The translations under genes and the position numbers were made by a program. Of a stretch of DNA of 38,874 bases, positions 17,086-27,239 are shown piece by piece. This stretch comes from an uncultured Oxalobacteraceae bacterium. Lineage in GTDB: Bacteria > Pseudomonadota > Gammaproteobacteria > Burkholderiales > Burkholderiaceae. The notes below the pieces were generated by a model, which ran no database searches, had not been told where the DNA came from, and saw only the letters and a list, made by a program, of their open reading frames with translations. Numbering within the stretch: the first letter of the stretch is position 1; every line of letters begins with the position of its first letter. The stretch lies in contig CAMLIL010000053.1 in assembly GCA_946480015.1 (NCBI GenBank), forward strand, positions 1 through 38,874, in the 5' to 3' direction.

Positions 17086-17504
17086 TGGCGGGTGTGCATG
17101 GAGATCTTGGTAAAGCCCTCGAACTGGCACAGGTCGAGCACGTGGACGATGTCCTGGTAGCGCGCCATTTCATCGCCATCGATGCGGATCGGGCGGCCGG
17201 GATTGCTCGCCGCCTCCTGCTTCAGGCGATCGTGCAAGCCTTGCACCGACACGCCGCTGCCGTCGAGATACAGCTTGCCGCGCTTGTCGACGCCGATCGT
17301 CAGCGGCGGCGCACCGGCGCCCACGCGGTCCAGGCTCATTTGCGCGGCCGGCAAAGTGACCGGCAATTCCTTCTGCGGCTTCTCGCCGACCGGCTGCTTG
17401 AACGAGGTCGCCACCATGAAGAACATCAGCAGGAAGAAGATGCAGTCGATCAGCGCAATCAGGCCGATCTCCGGCTGCTCGTCCTCGCCCAGGTTAATGC
17501 GCAT
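17082..17504 (-). CDS. ExbD/TolR family biopolymer transport protein
   Basis: A 140-residue proton-channel stator partner in the inner membrane. One membrane helix near residues 13-33 (IGLIALIDCIFFLLMFFMVA) contains Asp20 at the position of the proton-carrying Asp of ExbD/TolR. The periplasmic domain follows (LTIGVDKRGKLYLDGSGVSV..., PIRIDGDEMARYQDIVHVLDLCQFEGFTKI), with the family's closing pattern. Start at the ATG 17504, which overlaps the exbB end by 11 nt; a longer frame to 17534 would overlap exbB by 41 nt and adds a Cys/Arg-rich tail, so it is rejected. The 3' end overlaps the next gene by 4 nt, so all three proteins are translationally coupled. Confidence 0.93.
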   Translation of the reverse strand: MRINLGEDEQPEIGLIALIDCIFFLLMFFMVATSFKQPVGEKPQKELPVTLPAAQMSLDRVGAGAPPLTIGVDKRGKLYLDGSGVSVQGLHDRLKQEAASNPGRPIRIDGDEMARYQDIVHVLDLCQFEGFTKISMHTRQ

Positions 17505-18216
17505 GCTGCACCACCTGCAGGGCCGGTGCGTCAAGCTGGGGCAGGAACCACTCGCCGATCAGCGCATTGATCTGCTTTTCCAGCGCCAGGCCGAGCGTCG
17601 CCAGGCGGTGTTTAAAATAGTGGTGCATGCCCAGCGCCGGCAGCGCCACCGTGAGGCCGGCGGCGGTGTTGACCAGCGCCTTCGAAATGCCGCCCGCCAG
17701 CAGGGCCGGGTTGCCCATGCCCTCGGCGTAGGCGATCACATGGAAAGCGTCGATCATGCCCAGCACGGTGCCGAGCAGGCCGACGATCGGCGCGACCGTG
17801 GCCACGATCGCCAGTGCATAGGCTTTTTGCTGATGCTGGCGCAGCTCCATCGACGCAATGTCGGCCGCCGCGCTGTTGACGATCGCGTAAGGCTGATGGC
17901 GCTGCGCGGCCATGCAGGCGATCACCCGCGCCAGCGTGCTGTCGTCGTCCGCCAGCACTTTCTCAAGCTCGGCGAAGCGATGCGCCGCCCACAACGGCCT
18001 GACGCGCTCCGCCAGCTCGCGCGGCACCACCGCCCGTGCGCGCAGATGCAGCAAGCGCTCGATCGTCACGGCCAGGAACAGGATCGACAGCCCCAGCGTC
18101 ACCAGCACCGCGGCGCCGCCCTCGGCCACCTGCTCGACCAGGTTGATCTCGGCGCCGAAGGCCGCCAGGGGAAGGCCGCACGCAAGAAGCGCGGCGCCGG
18201 ATCGTTTCATCATCAT
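17494..18216 (-). CDS. MotA/TolQ/ExbB proton channel family protein
   Basis: A 240-residue inner-membrane channel subunit. An N-terminal signal-like segment (MKRSGAALLACGLPLAAFGA) is followed by a first membrane helix (AAVLVTLGLSILFLAVTIERLLHL), a cytosolic part, and two helices with the conserved core AIVATVAPIVGLLGTVLGMIDAF and GGISKALVNTAAGLTVALPALGMHHYF. The pattern GLLGTV...M and the Thr of the NTAAGL stretch match ExbB/TolQ. It is the first gene of the operon and has a strong promoter 32 nt upstream. Three consecutive ATG codons begin the gene; an AAGG lies 10 nt before the first. With exbD and the PA14-like protein it forms a self-contained energised complex without tonB or tolA nearby. 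Confidence 0.94.
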   Translation of the reverse strand: MMMKRSGAALLACGLPLAAFGAEINLVEQVAEGGAAVLVTLGLSILFLAVTIERLLHLRARAVVPRELAERVRPLWAAHRFAELEKVLADDDSTLARVIACMAAQRHQPYAIVNSAAADIASMELRQHQQKAYALAIVATVAPIVGLLGTVLGMIDAFHVIAYAEGMGNPALLAGGISKALVNTAAGLTVALPALGMHHYFKHRLATLGLALEKQINALIGEWFLPQLDAPALQVVQHAH

Positions 18217-18247
18217 CGTAGTATTACCTTACATAAACATTAGATCA

Positions 18248-18276
18248 ATGCTAATGGCTTACCGTACCGCTGTCAA
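18248..18276 (-). promoter_or_regulatory. Promoter of the exbB-exbD-PA14-like operon
   Basis: Perfect TTGACA (18271-18276), 17-nt spacer and TAGCAT (18248-18253) on the minus strand, 32 nt before the first exbB ATG and just after the terminator of the preceding gene. Confidence 0.72.
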
Positions 18277-18286
18277 ACTGGTAAAC

Positions 18287-18319
18287 GAAAAACGGCCCGA
18301 CCGTTTTCCAGTCGGGCCG
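18287..18319 (-). terminator. Intrinsic terminator of the RCC1-repeat gene
   Basis: Perfect 9-bp GC stem (18293-18301/18311-18319, CGGCCCGAC/GTCGGGCCG) with a 9-nt loop, followed on the minus strand by TTTTTC. It separates the RCC1 gene from the exbB operon. Confidence 0.9.
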
Positions 18320-18343
18320 CCTGCTCAGCCGTCAATGAGTGGC

Positions 18344-19765
18344 TTACTGAAGATTGAATGGCAGCAAGACGTCGACCAATTTACCGTTGCCCAGCTGGCC
18401 TTCCAGATTGCGGCCCCATACCCACAGCGTGCCATCGGCTTGCAGGGCCATGCTGTGGTTGCGGCCGGCGGCGATGCCGGTCCAGGTGCTCGCATTGCCG
18501 ACCTTCATCGGCTGCGAAGCGTCAAAAATGTCGCCGGTGCCGAGCTGGCCATTGGCGTTCAAGCCCCAGGCCCACAGGGTGCCGTCGGTGCGGATGGCGA
18601 GCGAGTGGGCGGCGCCAGCGGCCACCGTGCTCCAGCTGGTCTCGATGCCGACCTGCTGCGGCGCGTTGGCGTCGTCCGGGGTATCGCTGGCCAGCTGGCC
18701 GGAGGCGTTCGCGCCCCAGGCGAACAGGGCGCCGTCGGCGCGGATCGCCATGCTGTGCGCGCCGCCCGCGGCAATCGCGATCCACGAGGTGTTGCTGGTG
18801 GCGATGCGCGCCGGTCCGGTGGTGACATCGACCGCGCTGCCGTTGCCCAACTGGCCGTTGGCGTTGCCTCCCCAAGTCCACAAGCTGCCGTCGCTGCGCC
18901 GTGCGACGCTGTGCGTGTCGCCCGCCGCCACTTCCTTCCAGGTAGTGACGGTACCGATCTTGGTCGGCGCCAGGCGGTCGATGGTGGTGGCATCGCCCAG
19001 CTGGCCGTTGAAGTTGCGGCCCCAGGCCCACAGGGTGCCGTCGGCTTTGACGCCGAGGGTATGCGCCTTGCCGGCGGAGACCGCGACCCAGTTGTTGGTG
19101 GTGCCGATCTTGACCGGGGCGGCGCGGTCGATGGTGGTGCCGTCGCCCAGCTGGCCGTTCAGGTTGAGGCCCCAGGCCCACAGGCTGCCGTCGGCGCGCA
19201 GGGCGACGGTGTGGAATTCGCCGGCCGACACCACCGTCCAGTTGACGGCGCTGCCGACCACGGTGGGCAAGGGCTTGTCGGTGGTGGTGCCGTCGCCGAC
19301 CTGGCCGGAACGGTTCAGGCCCCAGGCCCAGACCGTGCCGTCGGCCTTGCGCGCCAGGCTGTGCGAGCCGCCGCCGGCCATGCCGGTCCACGGCGCCTTG
19401 ATGGTCAACGGCGCGCTGCCGGTGATATTGCCGACCTTGGCGCTGACGGTGTCGGTGCCGGCGATCTTGCCGGTGGCCAGGCCGGTGCTGGCGAGGATGG
19501 TGGCGTTGGTGCCGGCCACCGACCACACGACGTCTGTCGTCAGCGCGGCAGTCTTGCCGTCCGAATAGGTGCCGGTGGCGGTGAATTGCTTGGTGGTGCC
19601 GACCGCCACCACCGCATTGGCCGGGCCGACCGCGATCGACACCAGGGTCGGCGTGGCAGGAGTGCTCGAGCCGGAGGCGCCGGAACTGCCGCCGCCGCAT
19701 GCGCTCAGCAGCGCCAGCCACGCGAGCAGCACGAACAGGAAGAAGGGATGGTGACGATTTTTCAT
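18344..19765 (-). CDS. RCC1-repeat lipoprotein with an N-terminal Ig-like domain
   Basis: A 473-residue exported protein. The start MKNRHHPFFLFVLLAWLALLSAC is a lipoprotein signal with lipobox LSAC; a Gly/Ser linker follows. Residues of about 38-125 form a bacterial Ig-like (Big_2) domain (VSIAVGPANAVVAVGTTKQFTATGTYSDG). The rest is about six RCC1/ATS1 repeats, each with a W..V.AG..HS.A...DGTLWAWG.N..GQLGDGT pattern, expected to close into a seven-bladed propeller, perhaps with a split or degenerate blade. The frame continues upstream to 19861, but the lipoprotein signal fixes the start at 19765, although the Shine-Dalgarno is weak. Such proteins are widespread in soil betaproteobacteria and have no agreed function; surface binding is likely. 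Confidence 0.92.
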   Translation of the reverse strand: MKNRHHPFFLFVLLAWLALLSACGGGSSGASGSSTPATPTLVSIAVGPANAVVAVGTTKQFTATGTYSDGKTAALTTDVVWSVAGTNATILASTGLATGKIAGTDTVSAKVGNITGSAPLTIKAPWTGMAGGGSHSLARKADGTVWAWGLNRSGQVGDGTTTDKPLPTVVGSAVNWTVVSAGEFHTVALRADGSLWAWGLNLNGQLGDGTTIDRAAPVKIGTTNNWVAVSAGKAHTLGVKADGTLWAWGRNFNGQLGDATTIDRLAPTKIGTVTTWKEVAAGDTHSVARRSDGSLWTWGGNANGQLGNGSAVDVTTGPARIATSNTSWIAIAAGGAHSMAIRADGALFAWGANASGQLASDTPDDANAPQQVGIETSWSTVAAGAAHSLAIRTDGTLWAWGLNANGQLGTGDIFDASQPMKVGNASTWTGIAAGRNHSMALQADGTLWVWGRNLEGQLGNGKLVDVLLPFNLQ

Positions 19766-19847
19766 GAGGATTGTCCAGACAAAGGAGGCATCGTCACAGT
19801 CTAGCGACAATCTCCCTTCCCCGATCGACCGAACAGAACGGTGTTTC

Positions 19848-19871
19848 GGCCGCTGTTGCAAAACAGCGGCC
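19848..19871 (-). terminator. Possible hairpin terminator of ygiQ
   Basis: Perfect 10-bp stem (GGCCGCTGTT/AACAGCGGCC) with a 4-nt loop, 5 nt after the ygiQ stop. No T-run follows on the minus strand, so termination would be inefficient. Confidence 0.4.
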
Positions 19872-19876
19872 CCGCC

Positions 19877-22162
19877 TTACTTGCGGCCGCCCCGGCCTTT
19901 GGCGGCAGGCGCTGCCTTCGGCTTGGTTTTGATGGTCGACAGGATCGATGGCCGCACCGTCGATTCGGGGGCAATGAACGGCGTCGGCGCAGTCGGGCGG
20001 GCGCCCTTGGCGCGCGGCGCGGCGATGTACTTGTCGGGCGTGACCACCGGGCCGAAAGCCTGGCGCTTGCGTTCGCCCGCGCCCTGGCTGCCTTCTTCGG
20101 ATGGATGCCAGGCGGGAATCAGATGCCGTTCGCCATTGCCGATCAGGTCGCCACGGCCCATGCGGGTGAGCGTTTCGCGCAGGATCGGCCAGTTGGCCGG
20201 GTCCTGATAGCGCAGGAAGGCCTTGTGCGAACGCCTTACCTTGCCGCTGCGCGCGGTTTCGACCACTTCCGAATCGGCCGTTACCTTGCGCAGGGGATTC
20301 TTGCGCGAATGGTACATGGTGGTGGCCATGGCCATCGGGGTGGGCATGAAGGTTTGCACCTGGTCGAGCTTGAAGTTGTTCTTCTTGAGCCACAGCGCCA
20401 GGTTGAGCATGTCTTCGTCGGTGGTGCCGGGGTGGGCCGCGATGAAGTATGGAATCAGGTACTGCTTCTTGCCGGCTTCCAGCGAGAAACGGTCGAACAT
20501 TTCCTTGAATTCGTCATAGGCGCCGATACCCGGCTTCATCATCTTGGACAGGGTGTTTTCTTCGGTGTGCTCGGGCGCAATCTTGAGCAGGCCGCCCACG
20601 TGGTGGGTCACCAGTTCCTTGACGTATTCCGGCGAACGCACGGCCAGGTCGTAGCGCAGCCCGGAGCTGATCAGCACCTTCTTGACGCCGGGAAGGGCGC
20701 GCGCCTTGCGGTAGAGCGAGATCAGCTTGCTGTGGTCGGTCCCGAGATTGACGCAAATGGTCGGGTACACACAGGACAGGCGGCGGCACGATTCCTCGAT
20801 CTTTTTTTCCTTGCACGCCAGCCGGTACATATTGGCGGTCGGGCCGCCCAGGTCGGAAATGGTGCCGGTGAAACCCTTGGTCTTGTCACGGATCGCTTCG
20901 ATCTCGCGCAGGATCGACGGCTCGCTGCGGCTCTGGATGATGCGTCCCTCGTGCTCGGTGATCGAGCAAAAGGTGCAGCCGCCAAAGCAGCCGCGCATGA
21001 TGTTGACCGAGAAACGGATCATTTCCCACGCGGGAATGCGCGCCTTGCCGTAGCTCGGATGCGGGGCGCGCGCGTAATTCATGTCGAACACGCCATCCAT
21101 TTCATCCATGGCCAGCGGCAGCGGCGGCGGATTGAGCCAGACGTCGCGCTCGCCGTGCGCCTGCACCAGCGCGCGCGCATTGCCGGGATTGCTCTCCAGA
21201 TGGAACACGCGCGAGGCGTGCGCGTACATGACCGGGTCGTCCTTGACCACGTCGTAGGCCGGCAGGCGCACCACGGTCTTGTCGTGCTGTTCCTTGGCCA
21301 GGGCCTGGCGCTCTTCGCGCGTCATGATGCGGATCGGCTTGATCACGTCCGGCGCGGTGGCGGCATTGTCGGTCGCGCACGCCTTCTTGTCTTCCTGGGC
21401 CATCGCGTACGGGTCCGGATGGGCATCCACCTTGCCGGGCACATCGACCCGGGTGGAGTTGGCCACCGACCAGTCCGCAGCCGGCAGCCAGCCGGACGGC
21501 ACCATGAAGGCGGTGCCGCGCAGGTCGCGGATATCCTTGATGTTTTCGCCCGCGGCCAGGCGGCGGGTCAGGTCGACCAGGGCGCGTTCGGCGTTACCGA
21601 ACAGCAGCATGTCGGCCTTTGAATCGGGCAGCACCGAGCGGCGCACCTTGTCGGACCAATAATCGTAGTGGGCGATGCGGCGCAGCGACGCTTCGATGCT
21701 GCCGATGATCACCGGCACATCGGGGTAGGCTTCGCGCGCGCGCTGGGCGTACACGGTGACGGTGCGGTCGGGGCGCTTGTTCGGCTCGCCGTTGGGGGTG
21801 TAGGCGTCGTCGGAGCGGATCTTGCGGTCGGCCGTGTAGCGGTTGACCATCGAATCCATATTACCGGCGGTGACGCCGAAATACAGGTTGGGCTTGCCGA
21901 GCGCGCGGAAGGCGTCGGCCGAGTGCCAGTCGGGCTGGGCGATGATGCCAACGCGGAAACCTTGCGCTTCCAGCAGCCGGCCCACCAGCGCCATGCCGAA
22001 GCTGGGGTGGTCGATGTAGGCGTCGCCGGTGACGATGATGACGTCGCACGAATCCCAGCCGAGCGCGTCCATTTCGGCGCGGGACATCGGCAGGAAAGGC
22101 GCGGCGGCAGCGCGGCTAGACCGCTTGGGGACGGTCGCAAAGAGATTGGTTGGGGAGCTCAT
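19877..22162 (-). CDS. ygiQ: YgiQ family radical SAM protein
   Basis: A 761-residue member of the YgiQ family (usual length about 720-780). The N-terminal domain carries the conserved [21 protein letters not shown] and [19 protein letters not shown]. The radical SAM cluster motif CxxxCxxC is Cys392, Cys396 and Cys399 in [20 protein letters not shown] Lys/Arg-rich C-terminal tail follows ([15 protein letters not shown]). The function of the family is not established; it is sometimes linked to RNA or cofactor modification by analogy only. The start [12 protein letters not shown] is chosen as the first ATG, and its upstream gap (22163-22273) is too short to hold another gene. Downstream is the RCC1 lipoprotein on the same strand. 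Confidence 0.95.
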   Translation of the reverse strand: MSSPTNLFATVPKRSSRAAAAPFLPMSRAEMDALGWDSCDVIIVTGDAYIDHPSFGMALVGRLLEAQGFRVGIIAQPDWHSADAFRALGKPNLYFGVTAGNMDSMVNRYTADRKIRSDDAYTPNGEPNKRPDRTVTVYAQRAREAYPDVPVIIGSIEASLRRIAHYDYWSDKVRRSVLPDSKADMLLFGNAERALVDLTRRLAAGENIKDIRDLRGTAFMVPSGWLPAADWSVANSTRVDVPGKVDAHPDPYAMAQEDKKACATDNAATAPDVIKPIRIMTREERQALAKEQHDKTVVRLPAYDVVKDDPVMYAHASRVFHLESNPGNARALVQAHGERDVWLNPPPLPLAMDEMDGVFDMNYARAPHPSYGKARIPAWEMIRFSVNIMRGCFGGCTFCSITEHEGRIIQSRSEPSILREIEAIRDKTKGFTGTISDLGGPTANMYRLACKEKKIEESCRRLSCVYPTICVNLGTDHSKLISLYRKARALPGVKKVLISSGLRYDLAVRSPEYVKELVTHHVGGLLKIAPEHTEENTLSKMMKPGIGAYDEFKEMFDRFSLEAGKKQYLIPYFIAAHPGTTDEDMLNLALWLKKNNFKLDQVQTFMPTPMAMATTMYHSRKNPLRKVTADSEVVETARSGKVRRSHKAFLRYQDPANWPILRETLTRMGRGDLIGNGERHLIPAWHPSEEGSQGAGERKRQAFGPVVTPDKYIAAPRAKGARPTAPTPFIAPESTVRPSILSTIKTKPKAAPAAKGRGGRK

Positions 22163-22273
22163 TGGACGGTATTGTACCGGAAAACCCGCCCTTGGCCCGC
22201 GCGGCGGGCATTTTCCGCTCCCCTGCCGGTCGCAAAAAAGCCAGTCGATTCAATAACTTGGATTGCGAGACGG

Positions 22274-22558
22274 CTAAATGCCCATGTTCGACAGGATGGT
22301 GCCGAGCTCGCGCAGCGCCGGCTCCATGCGCGGATGCTCGGCCGCGAAACGGGCCGCCAGCTCCTGCGTGCGGCTGGCCAGGCCGCTGTCGGCCTCGGCA
22401 GGCTCGATGGCGGTGCGGCGCGCCAGCAGCTGGTGGATATCGCCATCAAGCTGGCGCAGCAGGGCGTGCAGTTCCTCGTCGACCACGCCGGTTTCCGCCA
22501 GATTGGCGCGCAAGGTCTTCAGGTGCGCTTTCAGTTGCGAAGTGTCGTCGTTGACCAT
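22274..22558 (-). CDS. DUF4404 family protein
   Basis: A 94-residue, mostly helical acidic protein (QLKAHLKTLRANLAETGVVDEELHALLRQLDGDIHQLL, then a second helix pair ending ALRELGTILSNMGI). It matches the DUF4404 pattern as I remember it; no function is known. The ATG at 22558 begins 10 nt after the VF530 stop; a longer frame overlaps that gene and is rejected. The pair is likely one transcription unit. Confidence 0.85.
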   Translation of the reverse strand: MVNDDTSQLKAHLKTLRANLAETGVVDEELHALLRQLDGDIHQLLARRTAIEPAEADSGLASRTQELAARFAAEHPRMEPALRELGTILSNMGI

Positions 22559-22568
22559 GTCATCCTCG

Positions 22569-22781
22569 TCAGTTGGTGAACCGCGTCTCCAGGTACAAGT
22601 CTTCCACCTTCTTGCGCGCCCACGGTGTCTTGCGCAAAAACTTGAGGCTGGACTTGATGCTCGGCTCGCTGATGAAACAATTGATATCGATCCGCTCGCC
22701 AAGCCCGTCCCAGCCGTAGTGGCCGACCAGCCGGGTTAGTATCGATTCTAAGGTAATTCCGTGCAAGGCTTGCGTACTCAT
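22569..22781 (-). CDS. VF530 family DNA-binding protein
   Basis: A 70-residue protein with the complete family signature: [26 protein letters not shown], then [25 protein letters not shown]. The family (also DUF2132) has a small helical fold suggested to bind DNA. It precedes the DUF4404 gene by 10 nt and follows the GNAT gene by 27 nt on the same strand, so the three may be at the tail of the liu-bio transcript or form their own unit. Confidence 0.93.
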   Translation of the reverse strand: MSTQALHGITLESILTRLVGHYGWDGLGERIDINCFISEPSIKSSLKFLRKTPWARKKVEDLYLETRFTN

Positions 22782-22808
22782 TGCTGCTTCAAGGTGATCA
22801 TGATGGGA

Positions 22809-23318
22809 TCAGTATAAGCCTGTCCCCGCGAACGCGGGTACCCATTGCATTGCTTGCAGCTGGATGTGCGGATGGCTGTCGAGTGCTTCCCATTCGTCGA
22901 TGAAGGCAAAGCCCTGCTTTTTATAGAATTGCACGGCGCGCGCATTGCCTGGTGCGACCGTGAGGACGACCCGCCCATGCCCGGCCGCGACCGCACGCGC
23001 CTTGATCGCGTCCACCAGGCGGCGGGCCAGGTCCTGTCCGCGAAAATCCGGGTGCACCCACATGGCGATCAGGCTGTAGCGCTGGCGCGCGTCGATGACG
23101 CCGCCGATCAGGCCGACCGGCGCGCCGTCGCTGAAGGCCAGCTCGAACCGGGCCTGTCCTTTGCCGGCCGCGCGTTCGCGCCATTGGGCTTCGGTGAACC
23201 CGGCCACGGCGGCGTGGGTGACGCCGAAGGCCGTCGGCGCGTCCAGCAGCGACGCCAGCCGCACCGCTTTCAGCGCTTCCCAGTCCTCTTCCGAGGGCGG
23301 CCGCACGACAGTGGCCAT
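22809..23318 (-). CDS. GNAT family N-acetyltransferase with a repeat-encoded C-terminus
   Basis: A 169-residue acetyl-CoA-dependent transferase. Beta-strand 4 and the pyrophosphate loop are AMWVHPDFRGQDLARRLV, with the R-G-x-x-x-A pattern (RGQDLA) and the later NARAVQFYKKQGF segment. The substrate is unknown. The last residues (WVPAFAGTGLY) are encoded by a copy of the GCGAA-type hairpin repeat at 22825-22838; the same Pro-Ala-Phe-Ala-Gly reading is commonly produced when such repeats run into a gene. The start ATG (23316-23318) lies 1 nt from the HMG-CoA lyase stop, so the gene is at least co-transcribed with the liu cluster. Confidence 0.9.
   Translation of the reverse strand: MATVVRPPSEEDWEALKAVRLASLLDAPTAFGVTHAAVAGFTEAQWRERAAGKGQARFELAFSDGAPVGLIGGVIDARQRYSLIAMWVHPDFRGQDLARRLVDAIKARAVAAGHGRVVLTVAPGNARAVQFYKKQGFAFIDEWEALDSHPHIQLQAMQWVPAFAGTGLY
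22825..22838. repeat. REP-like hairpin inside the GNAT 3' end
   Basis: CCCGC, loop GAAC, GCGGG. It resembles the hairpin at 7901-7918 (shared core TCCCCGCGAA). It encodes part of the GNAT C-terminal tail on the minus strand. Confidence 0.65.
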
Positions 23319-23319
23319 G

Positions 23320-24228
23320 CTAGGCTCCCCGCCTGGCGGCGAGTGCGTTACCGGCCCGGCTGGCGCCCTTGCGCCCCAGGTGCGTGGAGATGAACTGGCC
23401 CGCCTCGGCCACCTGAGCGAGATCGATGCCGGTGTCGATACCGAGGCCGTTCAACAGATATAACACATCTTCGGTGGCCACATTGCCGGTCGCGCCTTTG
23501 GCATACGGGCAACCGCCCAGGCCCGCGACCGACGAATGGAAAATCGACACGCCCACTTCCAGGCTGGCGTAGATGTTGGCCAGGGCCTGGCCGTAGGTGT
23601 CGTGGAAGTGGCCGGCGATGCCTGCCAGGTGGAACTCGGAAGCGGCGCGCTCCATCACGCGCTGGGTCTGGCGCGCGGTGGCCACGCCGATGGTGTCGGC
23701 GATGTCGATCTCATCGACGCCGAGCGCGCGCATGCGCCGCACCACGTCGGCCACGGCATCGAGCGGCACCTCGCCCTGGTACGGGCAGCCGAACGCGCAG
23801 CTGATGCTGCCGCGCAGGCGCAGGCCATGCTGTTTCGCCGCCGCCGCCACGCTGTCGAAGCGCGCGATCGATTCGGCGATCGAGCAGTTGATGTTCTTTT
23901 GCGAGAAGGCCTCCGAGGCCGAGCCAAAGATCACCACCTCATCCGCCCTGGCCGCCAGCGCCGCTTCGAAGCCCTGCATATTGGGCGTCAGCGCCGAGTA
24001 AATCGTGCCGGCGCGGCGCGCGATGGCCGCCATCACCGCCGCGCTGGTGGCCATCTGCGGCACCCACTTGGGCGACACGAAGGCGGCCGCTTCGATGTTC
24101 TGGAATCCCGCGCGCGACAGGCGGTCAACCAGCGCGGTCTTGACCTCGGCCGGAACCGACTGCGCTTCGTTCTGCAGCCCGTCGCGCGGGCCGACTTCGA
24201 CGATCTTGACCTTGGCCGGTAAGTTCAT
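23320..24228 (-). CDS. Hydroxymethylglutaryl-CoA lyase
   Basis: Splits 3-hydroxy-3-methylglutaryl-CoA into acetoacetate and acetyl-CoA, the last step of leucine degradation. The 302 residues match the usual length. Key residues seen: Arg15-Asp16 in VGPRDGLQNE, metal ligands His207 and His209 in GHFHDTYGQ, and the catalytic Cys240 in GLGGCPYAKGATGNVATED. It is the last recognisable liu gene (liuE/mvaB equivalent) of the minus-strand cluster, 15 nt after ghrA. The start MNLPAKVKIVEVG is the only sensible ATG. Confidence 0.95.
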   Translation of the reverse strand: MNLPAKVKIVEVGPRDGLQNEAQSVPAEVKTALVDRLSRAGFQNIEAAAFVSPKWVPQMATSAAVMAAIARRAGTIYSALTPNMQGFEAALAARADEVVIFGSASEAFSQKNINCSIAESIARFDSVAAAAKQHGLRLRGSISCAFGCPYQGEVPLDAVADVVRRMRALGVDEIDIADTIGVATARQTQRVMERAASEFHLAGIAGHFHDTYGQALANIYASLEVGVSIFHSSVAGLGGCPYAKGATGNVATEDVLYLLNGLGIDTGIDLAQVAEAGQFISTHLGRKGASRAGNALAARRGA

Positions 24229-24243
24229 GGCATTCCTCGATGG

Positions 24244-25173
24244 TTAGTAGCCGCGCGCCCGGTCGATGACGTCGTCGACCGGCTCGCCGCGCTCGAGCGC
24301 GCCGATCTTGCCGGCGATCTGCACGATGCTGTCGGCGCGCACGGTGGTGCCGCTGATGTGCGGCGTGATGGTGACGCGCGGCTCGTCCCAGAACGGGTGC
24401 GGGCCGGGCAGCGGCTCGTTGCGGAACACGTCGAGCGTGGCGCCGGCAATGTGGCCGGCGCGGATCAGCGCCATCAGATCCGGCTCCGACACGTGGGCGC
24501 CGCGCGCCACGTTGATCAGGTAAGCGCCCTGCGGCAGCCTGGACAGATGCGCGCGGTCGAGCAGATTGGCCGTCTCGGGCGTGAGCGGCAGCATGCACAC
24601 CAGGACCCGCGTGCCGGCCAGGAAGGCGTCGAGCTGGGCGCTGCCGTGGAAGCTTTGCACGCCATCGATCTCTTTGGGCGTGCGGCTCCAGGTGCGCAGC
24701 GGAAAGCCGAAATGCGCCAAGCCGCCGAGCACGCGGCATCCCAGCTTGCCGGCGCCCAGCACGCCCACGCTGAACTCGTCCTTCGGCACCAGCGGCAGGG
24801 GCGCCCACACGCCGCGGCGCGCCTGTTTGTCGTATTCGTCGAAACGGCGGTAGTAGCGCAGCACCGCGTGGGTGACGTACTCCACCATCTGGAGGCCCAT
24901 GCCGGCGTCGCCCACCCGCACGATGGGCGTGGCGGGCAGCGCATCGCCATACTTGAGAATCGCGTCAGCGCCGGCGCCCATCAGGAAGATCGCCTTGACC
25001 TCGGCCAGCACCCTGAGCAGCGCCTGGGGGGGCGACCACACCACCGCGTAATCGCACGGCGCGAGCGATTCGCCCTCGCGGTACGGGACCACCTCGGCCT
25101 GCGGCAAGGCCGCCTGCAGGTCGGTCACCCACAGGTTGATGCCGGCATCGGGCCGGTACACCAGAATACGCAT
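24244..25173 (-). CDS. ghrA: Glyoxylate/hydroxypyruvate reductase A
   Basis: A 309-residue NADPH-dependent 2-hydroxyacid dehydrogenase of the GhrA type. The nucleotide loop is GAGKLG (140-145). Catalytic residues are Arg224 in NVARGAHV, Glu253 in RNEPL and His272 in TPHISG. The PHPFWDEPRVTITPHISG stretch is characteristic of GhrA, not of SerA. It is placed between the biotinylated carboxylase subunit (36 nt) and HMG-CoA lyase (15 nt) and has no obvious role in leucine degradation; it could remove glyoxylate or reduce a 2-oxo intermediate. The start ATG at 25173 matches the conserved N-terminus. Confidence 0.92.
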   Translation of the reverse strand: MRILVYRPDAGINLWVTDLQAALPQAEVVPYREGESLAPCDYAVVWSPPQALLRVLAEVKAIFLMGAGADAILKYGDALPATPIVRVGDAGMGLQMVEYVTHAVLRYYRRFDEYDKQARRGVWAPLPLVPKDEFSVGVLGAGKLGCRVLGGLAHFGFPLRTWSRTPKEIDGVQSFHGSAQLDAFLAGTRVLVCMLPLTPETANLLDRAHLSRLPQGAYLINVARGAHVSEPDLMALIRAGHIAGATLDVFRNEPLPGPHPFWDEPRVTITPHISGTTVRADSIVQIAGKIGALERGEPVDDVIDRARGY

Positions 25174-25209
25174 CGTTGTCTCCTACGGCGTTCTTTTTGT
25201 TTATTTTTC

Positions 25210-27207
<1,998 letters not shown>

Positions 27208-27239
27208 GTGGTCCCTCGTGGGGTGGATACTGCCTTTTT

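Noticed and set aside
18344..19765. Regularly spaced repeated DNA that might suggest a CRISPR or tandem repeat array
   Set aside because: The repeats are diverged, about 150-165 nt long, and encode RCC1 units in one continuous frame.
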